A stretch of DNA of 64,000 nucleotides, taken from assembly GCF_012034245.1 (NCBI RefSeq), contig NZ_JAATEO010000006.1, positions 124,001 through 188,000 of the forward strand. Reading direction: 5' to 3'. Position numbers and translations under genes: made by a program. The DNA is from Micromonospora thermarum. Its GTDB lineage: Bacteria; Actinomycetota; Actinomycetes; Mycobacteriales; Micromonosporaceae. Below, in pieces: positions 43,525-53,200 of the stretch. The notes under the pieces are model-generated. The model saw only the letters and a program-made list of their open reading frames with translations, ran no database searches and was not told where the DNA came from. Positions within the stretch are counted from its first letter, which is position 1. Every line of letters begins with the position of its first letter.

Positions 43525-44413
43525 GGATGACTCCCTTGGGGTGACCAATGTCGTAACGGCCGCGGGTGAGGAACACCACGGCGGCGAAGAACAGGGTGAC
43601 CAACGCCCATCCCACCTGTGCCGTCGCCGCGAACGCGGGCGTTTCCGCCAGTGGCGCCGCGGCCAGCCGGACCGCGGCGAGCGCGTCACCGCCGGTGCGG
43701 ACCAGCGGTGGACCCAGAGTCGCGGCACACCAGAGCAGCCCGACGCATCGGGCGGCGCGTTCCACGCCGATGAACGCGCCGCCGGCCAGCGTCGCGGAGG
43801 TCAGCGCCAGGCACGGCAGAAGCCACGCGGCGTTCCAACCGGCCTGGCCGCCGGCGGCCACCCGCAGGCTCCCGGCCGCCGAGGCTAGTGGCACGGCGAC
43901 GATCAGGACGGCGATCGTGCGCCACAGAACGAGCCGCAGCAGCGCCGAGGGTGCCGCGAGGATCGCCTCCCAGCAGGGATCCTCCTCGCCTACCGCCGCC
44001 AGAGCCACCCCGGCGAGGGGTATCGCCGGCGCGAGCAACCAGAGCATGCCGCCGTCCCGATCGCCGACGCCCGCGACGAGATCGAGAGCCGTGGCACCGA
44101 GAACCGCCACGACCACCGCGATCAATGTTCCGGGCCGCAGAGTCCACCGGAGCCACCCGACGCTGCGCCGGATGCGGGCGGTCCCGCGTTCGGGTACCGC
44201 CGTGACGACGCTGTCCCGGATGTTCCCGAGCAGTTCCTGGTCAACCGGCTGGAGCACGGCGGCCAGTTCCGCCCGGCACAGCGGGCAGGCGATGAGGTGC
44301 GCCTCCACCGACCAGACGTCGGTACCGTGGGCCCGGCCCGCGGCGTAGGCGGCGAGCAGTGCCGGTGACACATGCCAGGTCCGGGTGCCCGCGGGTTCCC
44401 GTCGATCGTTCAT
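43511..44413 (-). CDS. Zinc-finger (ZAS) membrane anti-sigma factor
   Basis: A 300-residue protein. The N-terminal zinc anti-sigma domain has HLIACPLCRAEL, the HxxxCxxC zinc site, near residues 39-46. Six to seven hydrophobic segments follow (from TLIAVVVAVLGATALDLVAG onward), far more than the single helix typical of anti-sigma factors. This resembles anti-sigma/permease fusions found in ABC operons. It presumably sequesters the ECF sigma factor encoded just upstream, releasing it on a membrane signal. Overlaps sigma by 4 nt (ATGA). Confidence 0.85.
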   Translation of the reverse strand: MNDRREPAGTRTWHVSPALLAAYAAGRAHGTDVWSVEAHLIACPLCRAELAAVLQPVDQELLGNIRDSVVTAVPERGTARIRRSVGWLRWTLRPGTLIAVVVAVLGATALDLVAGVGDRDGGMLWLLAPAIPLAGVALAAVGEEDPCWEAILAAPSALLRLVLWRTIAVLIVAVPLASAAGSLRVAAGGQAGWNAAWLLPCLALTSATLAGGAFIGVERAARCVGLLWCAATLGPPLVRTGGDALAAVRLAAAPLAETPAFAATAQVGWALVTLFFAAVVFLTRGRYDIGHPKGVIHDVH

Positions 44414-44958
44414 GCCAGTGCCTGCCTCAACACCGAGCGGGCCCGGAAGGCCCGCGCTTTGACCGTTCCTTCGGGAATACCGAGCAGTGTGGCGGTCTCC
44501 CGGGTGCTGAGACCGTCGAGCACCGTCGCCCGCAACACCGCGAGCAGTTCGGGCGACAGCTGGCGGAGTGCCGCCTCCAGGCCACCACCGAGCACCTCGT
44601 CGAGCACCACCGCCTCGGCCGACGGGGCGGACATCTCCACGGTGATCATGGCGTTACGCTCCGCAGCCGAGGAGCGCACGGCGCGCTGGCGATAGACGTC
44701 CACCAGACGCCGAGCCGCGATGGTCCAGACCCACCCCGCCACGTCGCCGCGCCCCGTCCACTGGTCCGCCGACCGCCAGACGGCTGCGAACGCGTCCTGA
44801 AGCACGTCCGCGACGAGCTCTCGATCGGAACATCGGCCCCGTAACCGCAGGAGGACCATCGGCGCCAGGCGGTCGTAGAGAACGCGGAAGGCCGCGGCAT
44901 CACCTCGTGCGGAGCGGCGCAGCAGAGCCGCGTCGTCGAGTCCGTCCATGTCCTTCAC
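44410..44958 (-). CDS. ECF-family RNA polymerase sigma factor
   Basis: A 182-residue ECF sigma factor. Region 2 (DAAAFRVLYDRLAPMVLLRL; ELVADVLQDAFAAVWRSADQ) binds the -10 element and core polymerase. Region 4 (LSPELLAVLRATVLDGLSTR; ETATLLGIPEGTVKARAFRA) binds the -35. GTG 44958 is chosen (AGGG at good spacing); ATG 44949 is possible, while the longer reading to 45075 is poorly supported. It is first of a five-gene overlapping operon and probably drives its own promoter upstream of 44960. The partner anti-sigma overlaps by four bases. Confidence 0.9.
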   Translation of the reverse strand: MKDMDGLDDAALLRRSARGDAAAFRVLYDRLAPMVLLRLRGRCSDRELVADVLQDAFAAVWRSADQWTGRGDVAGWVWTIAARRLVDVYRQRAVRSSAAERNAMITVEMSAPSAEAVVLDEVLGGGLEAALRQLSPELLAVLRATVLDGLSTRETATLLGIPEGTVKARAFRARSVLRQALA

Positions 44959-45118
44959 GCCCTGTCTGACGGCGCTCGACGCCGCCAGGTTCGGCGTTTC
45001 CGGCACCGCCACGGTCGCTGCCTGACGTGCCGCCTCGGCTGGGACGGGGAGAGCCTGCCGGCGCCCGTTGTCCAACCGGCCCCGAGGGGCGCGGACGCGG
45101 GCCGAACGGTCGGGTGTG

Positions 45119-46258
45119 CTACCAGGTCGGGGTCAGGTGTTCGGCCCTGGTGGTGACACCGGGGATGGGGCGTTCGCCGGTCAGGATCACGTCGAAGGCC
45201 TTGTTGTCCTTCAGCGTCCGCTCGTAGTACGCGGTGAAGAACGCGACCGCGAAGTCGCGCTGAGCCTTGTCGGAGGGTCTCGCCGGATCGTTCGGGCACG
45301 TGCTGTCGTCGCCGTTGGCGAAGCCGGACGCGTTCGACCACACGGTGTTGAAGAAGTTGTGGTTACCGCCCACGAGGGTCATCAGGTAGGCCGGTACCGT
45401 GTTGCGGCCGCGGGAGTTGTCGAAGTACTGCCGGTCTCCGGTGCCCCAGCAGGTCGCGGACACCACGGCGAACGGAATCTTGGTGATCAGGGTGTCGCTG
45501 ACGTCACCCTCCACCAGTTCGAAGTAGCGCGAGGCGAGCGGTACGGCGGCTTTGATCTGCACACCCTGCGGCCAGTCGGTGCGGTGCTTGTCGGATGCGT
45601 GCCGCATCACCGCCTCGCCGGCGACGGAGTGGCCCATGGTTCCGACGCGGGTGAGGTCGACCCGACCGCGGAAATCGACGCGCGCGGTCCTGCCGGTGGC
45701 GGCGTCGACGAACGCGCCGTCCAGCGGTCCGCCGCCGGTAGCGCTGAGCTGCTGCCACATCGCCAGATGCCGGTTGATCAACCGGGCACGCTGGACGGCG
45801 ATACCCATGTGGTGGTTGATTCCGTTGGCGCTCAACGAGACCACGACGAAGCCCCGCCGGGCCAAGGCGTCGCCGAGGTAGTCGTACCCGCGATAGCTCG
45901 GGAAGGCCCGCACGCCAGGCGGGCAGGGCCAGGTTTCCTCCGCCTTGGTGTCGCAGGCGATGTTCTGGCCGTGCAGAATCATGACCAGCGGCATCTTGCC
46001 GCTCGGTAGCCGGCGCGGGTAGTGGACGACGGCCTTGATCTCGGACTTTCCGGCCCAGTCGGGCGCGTCGGTGAACGCGGTGTCGCCCAGGTCGTATTCG
46101 AGCACGGCCACGGCCCCGGCTCGGTCGCTTCCTGCTGCGGCCGACGCACCGTCGCTGAGGCTGATGATCGAGTAACGTCCGACGACGACCGTCAACAGCA
46201 TCACCACCACCAGGGCGGTGATACGCGCGGTTTTACCGGTGGTCACGGCGGTCTCCAT
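45119..46258 (-). CDS. Exported alpha/beta hydrolase (PETase/dienelactone-like)
   Basis: A 379-residue hydrolase with an N-terminal signal-anchor (ITALVVVMLLTVVVGRYSII). Core: PLVMILHGQNIACDTKA (oxyanion), DYLGDALARRGFVVVSLSAN, nucleophile Ser in VGTMGHSVAGEAVMRHA and His in VGGNHNFFNTVW. Cysteine pairs (TWPCPPG, SATCWGTG, STCPNDP) suggest disulfides, fitting an extracellular location. Resembles actinobacterial serine hydrolases of the acetylxylan/cutinase superfamily. ATG 46258 is chosen at the start of the signal; the reading to 46384 adds a nonconserved Arg/Pro-rich stretch. Substrate unknown. Confidence 0.85.
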   Translation of the reverse strand: METAVTTGKTARITALVVVMLLTVVVGRYSIISLSDGASAAAGSDRAGAVAVLEYDLGDTAFTDAPDWAGKSEIKAVVHYPRRLPSGKMPLVMILHGQNIACDTKAEETWPCPPGVRAFPSYRGYDYLGDALARRGFVVVSLSANGINHHMGIAVQRARLINRHLAMWQQLSATGGGPLDGAFVDAATGRTARVDFRGRVDLTRVGTMGHSVAGEAVMRHASDKHRTDWPQGVQIKAAVPLASRYFELVEGDVSDTLITKIPFAVVSATCWGTGDRQYFDNSRGRNTVPAYLMTLVGGNHNFFNTVWSNASGFANGDDSTCPNDPARPSDKAQRDFAVAFFTAYYERTLKDNKAFDVILTGERPIPGVTTRAEHLTPTW

Positions 46259-46387
46259 TCGGTCGGGGTGAGCGGTCGCGGTCGACCGTGTCGGCGCGAT
46301 GTCAGGAACGTGATGGCGGATGAATCGAGGGGGCACGTCCGGCTCACACCGGTCTGCCCGGCTGTCACGACCCGGGTGCGACATCCC

Positions 46388-47134
46388 TCAGTCCAGGCTC
46401 GTCCAGAAGTCGGTCAGGACGGCGGCGGCCTGGGAGGGGTCCTGAAGCATCCACCAATGCCCGGTTCCCTCGATCACCCGCACCTTGGCACCGAGATCGC
46501 GGGCGACGTCGGCGGCGAGCGACCCGTCGTCGAACGGGTCGTCCGGCGCGCTCAGGACCAGTCTCGGTGCGGCGCTGACGGCGATGCCGGCACCCCAGTC
46601 GGCGAACGGATTAGGGGTTGCCGACCGGTACAGGTCGAGGATGGATCGCCCCATCTCAGGGTCGAACCGGTCGTGCATGAGCAGAGCGTCGGCCTCCGGT
46701 ACGCCCATGCTCCGCAGGCTCTCGGCAACGCCGTACGGGTCGGTGTGGGAGGCGCGGAGAGCCTGAGCGATGAAGGACTCCCCCTCGTGCGGGGTCTGCC
46801 AGACTTGAGCAAGGTCGTGCCAGACGTACGCCTTGTGAAGGATGCTGGCGACGTCGATGGTCCAGCTGCGCAGCGGCACGTCGAGCGCAGATGCCACCCG
46901 GTAGGTGAGCAGTGCGCCCCAGTCGTGACCGACCAGGTCGACCGGACCGGGCACGCGGCGCAGTTCCCGTGCGAGCCATTCCGCGTGGTCGTCCTTGCTC
47001 CCGCCGAAACCGTCCGGCCGCCGGGCCCCGAACCCCGGCAGACTGAGCGCGATGCTGTCCCGGCCGATGAGCTCACGCAGCCGGTCCCAGACTTCGCAGG
47101 TTTCAGGAACCCCGTGGACGAACACGACGGTCAT
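46388..47134 (-). CDS. Alpha/beta hydrolase with Asp nucleophile
   Basis: A 248-residue enzyme. VVFVHGVPETCEVWDRL is the oxyanion strand. The nucleophile elbow is LVGHDWGALLTY, with Asp in place of Ser, as in epoxide hydrolases, haloalkane dehalogenases and fluoroacetate dehalogenases. His is in GTGHWWMLQDPSQA, acid in SAPDDPFDD. It opens an epoxide or removes a halide through a covalent aspartyl ester. GGGAG precedes ATG 47134; the reading to 47203 is not supported. It is divergent from the FAD monooxygenase at 47348, which might supply epoxide-type substrates (speculative). Confidence 0.87.
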   Translation of the reverse strand: MTVVFVHGVPETCEVWDRLRELIGRDSIALSLPGFGARRPDGFGGSKDDHAEWLARELRRVPGPVDLVGHDWGALLTYRVASALDVPLRSWTIDVASILHKAYVWHDLAQVWQTPHEGESFIAQALRASHTDPYGVAESLRSMGVPEADALLMHDRFDPEMGRSILDLYRSATPNPFADWGAGIAVSAAPRLVLSAPDDPFDDGSLAADVARDLGAKVRVIEGTGHWWMLQDPSQAAAVLTDFWTSLD

Positions 47135-47347
47135 GTTCTTCTCCCTGAACGACAGAGGTGGCTGGACTGCCGGACCGAGACCTCCTCGGTCCGCAGGCAC
47201 CATGATTGCCGGGCCGGGCGCTCACTCCCCAGATCGCTTGCTGCTCACGGGAGCGCCCGACCCGGGTGAATGGCCAGCTCGTGGGCTGGAAAGTGAGCAG
47301 CCTCGACCGGGACAGTGCCTCCGCAGTCCGACCAGGAGGAGTTTGTC

Positions 47348-48757
47348 ATGACACATGCGGTGATAGTCGGAGCCGGCCCGGTGGGGATGGTGACGGCCAT
47401 GCTTCTCGCCGCAGACGGTTACCGGGTCAGTGTGCTGGACCGAGACCCGGCCGAGTCGCGCGACGCGTCCGCGTCGGTCCGTGGCCACTGGAGGCGTCCC
47501 GGGGTGGGGCAGTTCGGGCACACCCACGTCCTGTTGCCGGCGGGTCTGGCTCATCTGAAGCGCGAACTACCGAACGCGGTCGCACGGTTGACCGAGCTTG
47601 GCGGGCGTCGTCACAACATGATCAGCGGTGCGTGGAACGTCGGGGCCGTCGGCGATCGGGAGCCCGCGGATGACCGATTCGACACCATTGCCGCACGGCG
47701 GCCAGTCTTGGAGGCGGCGCTCTTCGCCGAGGTCAGCCGGACACCTGGTGTCAGCGTCCGTTGCGGCATACGGGTGACCGGACTCCTGACCGACGACGGT
47801 CGCACCCCAGGGACCCCGCACGTCACCGGGGTTCTCACCGATGACGGCGAGCAGATCGAAGCGGATCTGGTCATCGACGCCTCGGGCCGCAACTCGCGGC
47901 TGCTCGCCCTGCTCCACGACGTCGGGGCGACGCCCATTGAACGACGCGCGCAGGTCGGATTCCGCTACTACACCCGGTACTTCCGGTCAGACGTCCTGCC
48001 CACGCTGCCCACGTGGCCGCTCACCCACCACGAGAGTGTCTCCGTCATCGCCCTGCCGGGCGACAACGACACCTGGTCGGTGACTCTGGTGACGTCGGGC
48101 CGGGATCAGGACCTGCGCCTGCTCAGCAGTCCCGACGCGTGGCACCGGGCGGTTGCCCTGTTCCCGAACGTCGCGCACCTGGCGGAGGGCGAACCCATCA
48201 GCGGGGTGAACGCGATGGGAGGGACGGAGAGCAAATTCCGTCGTTTCGTCGTCGACGGGAAGCCCATCGTTACCGGACTCTTCGCGGTGGGCGACGCGTG
48301 GGCCACCACGAACCCGCAGTTCGGAAAGGGGATGACGGTCGGGTTCGCGCATGCCGCCCTACTGCGGGACACGCTACGCGTAACGGGGTCGGACGATCCT
48401 ATCGACCTGGCGCTGCAATTCAACGCGGTCAGCGAGGCGTCGCTGACTCCGGTGTGGGAGGAGACGGCCCTGTGGGACAGCCACCGGTTCGCTGAGATCG
48501 ACGCCGAGATGCGCGGGGAGGCATACGTCACGGACGATCCCGCGTGGCATCTGGACGTGGCCGTGAACGCGATTCATCTGCTCGATCCGGAGATCCTCCG
48601 CGCGCACGCCGACGTCGGATGCATGCTGGCCGGCGTCGATGAAGCCGTCCTCAAGACCGGATTGGCCGAGCGGATCCTCTCCCTGGCCACCGGTGCACCC
48701 CGCTACGCCGAACCCGGCCCGACCCGTCGGGAGCTCCTAGCCGCTACGACCGGGTAG
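47348..48757 (+). CDS. FAD-dependent monooxygenase/oxidoreductase
   Basis: A 469-residue flavoprotein. GxGxxG is in VIVGAGPVGMVTAMLLAADG with Asp ending the second strand (SVLDRDP). The mid region has DLVIDASGRNSRL, and the GD motif is in GLFAVGDAWATTNPQFGKGM. It belongs to the PHBH-fold aromatic hydroxylase/halogenase-like group and needs NAD(P)H and O2. Not a tryptophan halogenase: the WxWxIP motif is absent. AGGAGGAG is 8 nt from ATG 47348; the earlier in-frame ATG at 47315 has none. It is divergent from the Asp-nucleophile hydrolase, ~210 bp apart, and ends at a bidirectional terminator. Confidence 0.88.
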   Translation: MTHAVIVGAGPVGMVTAMLLAADGYRVSVLDRDPAESRDASASVRGHWRRPGVGQFGHTHVLLPAGLAHLKRELPNAVARLTELGGRRHNMISGAWNVGAVGDREPADDRFDTIAARRPVLEAALFAEVSRTPGVSVRCGIRVTGLLTDDGRTPGTPHVTGVLTDDGEQIEADLVIDASGRNSRLLALLHDVGATPIERRAQVGFRYYTRYFRSDVLPTLPTWPLTHHESVSVIALPGDNDTWSVTLVTSGRDQDLRLLSSPDAWHRAVALFPNVAHLAEGEPISGVNAMGGTESKFRRFVVDGKPIVTGLFAVGDAWATTNPQFGKGMTVGFAHAALLRDTLRVTGSDDPIDLALQFNAVSEASLTPVWEETALWDSHRFAEIDAEMRGEAYVTDDPAWHLDVAVNAIHLLDPEILRAHADVGCMLAGVDEAVLKTGLAERILSLATGAPRYAEPGPTRRELLAATTG

Positions 48758-48765
48758 TCCCCGGC

Positions 48766-48812
48766 GGGGCGTGAAGCGGGGGACGTGAACTGCGCCCCTC
48801 GCTTCACACCCC
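48766..48812. terminator. Bidirectional terminator between monooxygenase and giant gene A
   Basis: GGGGCGTGAAGCGGGG pairs with CCCCTCGCTTCACACCCC (one bulge) around a ~12-nt loop. It lies between two convergent genes, 9 bp after the monooxygenase stop and ~24 bp after the giant gene's stop. Confidence 0.75.
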
Positions 48813-48835
48813 TCGCCGATCCCGACCGGCACGGT

Positions 48836-50235
48836 TCAAGCACAGTCCACGACGATCCTGATGATCTCGTTCAGCGCCGCCTCGTAATCCGCCCGCTCCT
48901 GTTCCGATCGGCTGGCGTCAACGCTCAGCCGTTCCCTCACGCTGTCCAGACGCCCCACCCACTCCATCCGGTCGGCACCGTTCAAACAGTCCTTGATCTC
49001 CCGCAGTCGATCCGCGATCGCCTGCGTCAGTTCGTCCCCGGTCCACAGTCGCCCACCCACCTGGCCGACGGCGGAGAGAATGGCAGCGGCGGCATCGTCA
49101 GCCGTGCCCGAGCTGGTGGCCTGCAGCAGGCTGACAATCTGTGCCACTGGCGCGGCGCGCCCGGCCAACAACGGCGCGAACAGGTCACCAACCCGATGCC
49201 CGGCACGCGGATGCATCAGATACGCATACACCAGGTCGGTCATGCTCAGCAGGAACGACCCCGCGGCATCCGCCCGGCCGGTCAGCTCGGCGAATCTACC
49301 CTCGTCCACCTCGGCGAAGACTCCCTCGCCAGCTGGCTTCGTGAACACACCACCAGCCAGCATCGTCAGCAGTCCCTTGGCCAGCCGGGCGAGGCCATCC
49401 TTGTCCGCCTTCACCAGATCGCGCTCGGTCACCGAGGCGAGCACACCCGCGACCGGCCCACCAAGGTCACTGTCGGCCAACCTGTCAACGACGCTCGGCG
49501 AGAGTCGATCCCGTACACCGAGGACCAGCCTCGCCAGTTCGTCGCCAGTGAACTCAGCCAGATCAACCGGCTCCGACTGAGCCAGATCCAGAACGATCTC
49601 GCGCGCCGTCAGCGCACGGTCGTCCGACCGCGTCAGCATGTCCCGCAACGCCGCCCGGCTCTCGCCGCCCGCCAACACACCCCCATGTTCGTCGAGCAGC
49701 CTCCGCGACTCGACCCAGTCCTCAGCCGCCAGCCAGTCGGCCAACTCCGTCGGTGGCACCTCCGACACCGGCTGCGCCTTCCCAGCCGCCGTGTTCAACA
49801 GCGCCGACGTCAGGTTGTCCCCGAACCACTCCAGCACGCCGTCCGGACCGCGTACCACCCACACATTGTTCAGGGCGGCAAGACCATCTCCGGCCGCCTG
49901 TCCGGCTGCCCGGTACACCAACGCCACACCCTGACGCCCGACAACCCCGATGACGTCCTGCGGCGCACCACTGGTGGAAATCACGACCGGCCGCTCCCGC
50001 CGCCAGCGGTACCGTTCCAGCAACGCGTTCAACGTGCGTAGCACGTCCGACCGACCCGCCGCGTCACCGCCCACGTCCACCAACACCACCGGCGCCCCCA
50101 CGTCGCGGGCAACCTCGGCAACTCTGGGCAACATCCTTAGCCGCTCATCGTTACCAGCCCCGGCGACCACCCGGACATCGCCATGGGACGCCACACCCGG
50201 AGGCAACACCAGATTCCAGGCCACCACCGGCGCCT
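48836..50235 (-). repeat. C-terminal module of protein A, homologous to that of B
   Basis: Codons from VVAWNLVLPPGV (about 50230) to the stop parallel gene B from PVAWELVLPDGV (about 60320) to its stop. The longest identical run is TLNALLERYRWRRERPVV. Further pairs are AALNNVWVVR, LVYAYLM and IKDCL(N/D)G(A/T)DR. This indicates a common ancestral domain placed at the end of two otherwise different giant proteins. Confidence 0.85.
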
Positions 50236-53200
50236 CGACCGGCCCAGCCAACGCACCATGCGGACCGGCCGCCCGCACATCCGAATCGTCCAGCCGCCCA
50301 TCGGTGACCGTCCGCCCGGTCAGCCCGTCCGCTCGGGTGGTCCCGGCATCCCGGTCGGTCACCGTCGCGGTCCGCTCCCGCTCCCGGAGGTCGTGCCGCG
50401 CGGCGGCTGCCTCGACCTGACCACGCTCACGCCTCCCGGCTTCCCCGGTCGGCCGGTCCGGCGGATCCGCCAGCTCGCCAACCCCCTGCCGCGCACCGGA
50501 CTGCGGAAGGCGCGCCTCCACGACCACGGCGAGTCGGCGCCGTTTCGACTCGCCTACCCGCCAGGTGGAGGATGGCCTGTATCGCCACCGGGTGGTGCCG
50601 GTGATCTCCAGCAGGACGTAGCTGTACACCAGTCCGGCGGGCTGGCCGCTCGCGCTTCCGCCAGGGCTGTGCGGCAGACGGACCGCGCGGCTGTCCGCGT
50701 TCTTGCTGGCGGCGGACGTCCCCGCGGCCTCGCCAGGGCCGACGGTGACCGCGAAGGCGTTCAGCTGGCCCAACCTCAGGTTCCCTGGCGCGTTCTTCAA
50801 ACCTTTCGCGACGACGGCGTCGTCGATCAGCGAATACAGACCGGGAGCGGCCGTGGCGGTCACATGCCCTTCGCTGCCGCCGGAGATGCTCGCGGCGCCT
50901 GCGCTGCTCCGGTGGTGTTCGACGATCGGGTTCGTGTGGGCACCGACAACGAATTCCTCCGCCGCCCCGTCACCGCCCACCATCCGGTCGGTCGACGGCT
51001 TCCACCCGGTCATCCCGATCACCTTGACGGTCAGGTCTGCCTCGATCGTGGTCAGCCCCGTCCAGCCGGTGCCCGTGAACGTCCGGCGCGCCCCTGCGGG
51101 CTCGAACGCCGCCTGTAGGTTGGTGAGGCCGGTCACCCCGACGAAGTACTCGTCGATCTCACTGCTGCCGGTGAAGCTGCTGGCGATACCGGGAAGTGTC
51201 TGCTTGGCCAGCGTGGCGAGTTCGCCCTCGTCATTGATCCAGCTCAGTTTGGACTCCGGTGGCAGGCCACCGAGCGTCTGGTCGTCGGGACGTTGCCACG
51301 CCATCACGTCGCGCTCGGTGAACCTGCCGGGCGCACCGGTGACGGCGGGCTCGGTCCGCGAATCGGCGTGGAACCGGCTCGGCCGGCGGTACCAGGCAGG
51401 CGGCTCGGCCAGCAACGGCCGAGGGCTGGTGTCACCCTCCGGGACCTCGACCGTGGCGACCACGTCGGCAAAGGTCGGCGGTTGGTGCGGCCGGTTCCAT
51501 CCCAGCCAACTCGCGACAGTGCCGACCGCCCCGACGACCGCCTCGACCGCCAGCGGCCCCACGGCGTTCCGTGGCGACGCCTCCATCGGTCTGGTCAGTA
51601 CCTCGATCGTGAACCGCATCGGGATGTCGAAGGGAACCATCGCCCCGGATGACTTGACGACGTTCTTCCGGTCGTGCCGGTCCCCGGAATTCCGGGCGGA
51701 GCGGCGAGCGGCCGACAGGTCGGCGAATGCCGCGGGGGACCGCAACGAGAGCTGCATGCCGGAACGGGTGTACCCCACGCCGGCCCGGATGCCGCCGGAC
51801 CAGACCACACCGTCTCCCCGTTTCGTGCCGTGCCCCGCCTGTTCGTGGTCCTCCATCCCGGCGTTTCCGGACGGGCGACCGAAGATGCTGCGCAGGGCCT
51901 GGGACGACCCCGGCGTGGCCTGGTAGCCGACCGCCGGCGCGGCCTTGAGGACGATTCGCCCCATGATCGCGCCGCCGTGTTGGGTGGTGACGAACGGCAC
52001 CCACGCCACCGCCGGCTCCGGGTCTTCACCCGTGCTGAAGTAGCGGGCGGCGGCCGTCCGCAGCATGCCCCGGGAGACCAACACGGTCAGCTGCTGGTGC
52101 AGGCCGGGAAGGTACGTGTTGGAGCCGGGCCGGGTCGCTCCCGGCACCGCCTTCTCGACGGCCGTCATCGCCAGCTCGTACAACCCACCGGCCGGTCCGG
52201 TCTCCTTCACATTCCGTACGGTCGCGTCACCGAGCCCGAGCCGCTCGACGATCCGCCGCGGTGGGTAACGGACGTCGGGGCCGGTCGGCGGGGGCACCAG
52301 GGCCGTGTGGCCCGCTATGGCGCGGGCGACCCTCTCGTCCTCCTCTACCTGCCGCAGTCGCGCCTGTAGGTCCCGCTCGACCTGCTCCGGCAGCCCACGG
52401 ATGGGTGAGCCGGCACGCTGCATCGCCCGCCACACGTCGAACAGCTCACGGAAGTCCACGTGCGCCTCGATGGTGTCGGGCACGTCCACCGCCCGCGATG
52501 CCATCCTGGACCGGTTGCCGCCGCCCGCCTCGACGATGTTGCCGGCCAGATTCCGGTCGGCCCCGACCAGCCTGGCCACGTAGGTTCCCGACATCCGTAG
52601 CGTGTGAACAGGCCCGTTGTACGTCGGGATGTTCTGCTTGAGAGAGGTGTTCGACTCCGCTCCAATGGCCGACCGCATCCGGGAGCCCCACAACGCGGCC
52701 GGCACGCCCAGTCGCCACGGCCCGGCGATCGAGAAGGGCAAGCCGACGCCGAGAGCGCCCAGGTGTCCACGCCCCACGGCCTGGGCCCGTGTCACGCCGC
52801 TTGCGGTGGTGGTCGAGTCCTCGTGGTAGAAGTCGGGGAGGTTGCCGCGCCGGGACTGCTGGTACTGCACTTCGCTCGGGTAGAACCGGAGTGTCAACGA
52901 CCCTTCGCGCCCCGATGCCGCGCCGTCCTCGAAGAGGTCGTCGCTGCTGTAGACCTTGCCGCCCAATATCTCGTCGATCTCGGCCCGGAGCTTGGTGGGG
53001 CTGACGAATGCCCGGCGGAGTTGCGCCGACGCCGATGCCTCGTTCACCGGGCTGGCACCCGACAGGGTTTTCCCTGCTCTGCTCGGGGCATCCCCGAATA
53101 CCTCCTGGAACATCTCCTGGAAGGCCCTGTTCAGCTGGGTGGAGCCTCCCGCCCTGGTGATTCCCGGCAATGGCCCGAACCGCTGCTCGCCCTGCCGCTG

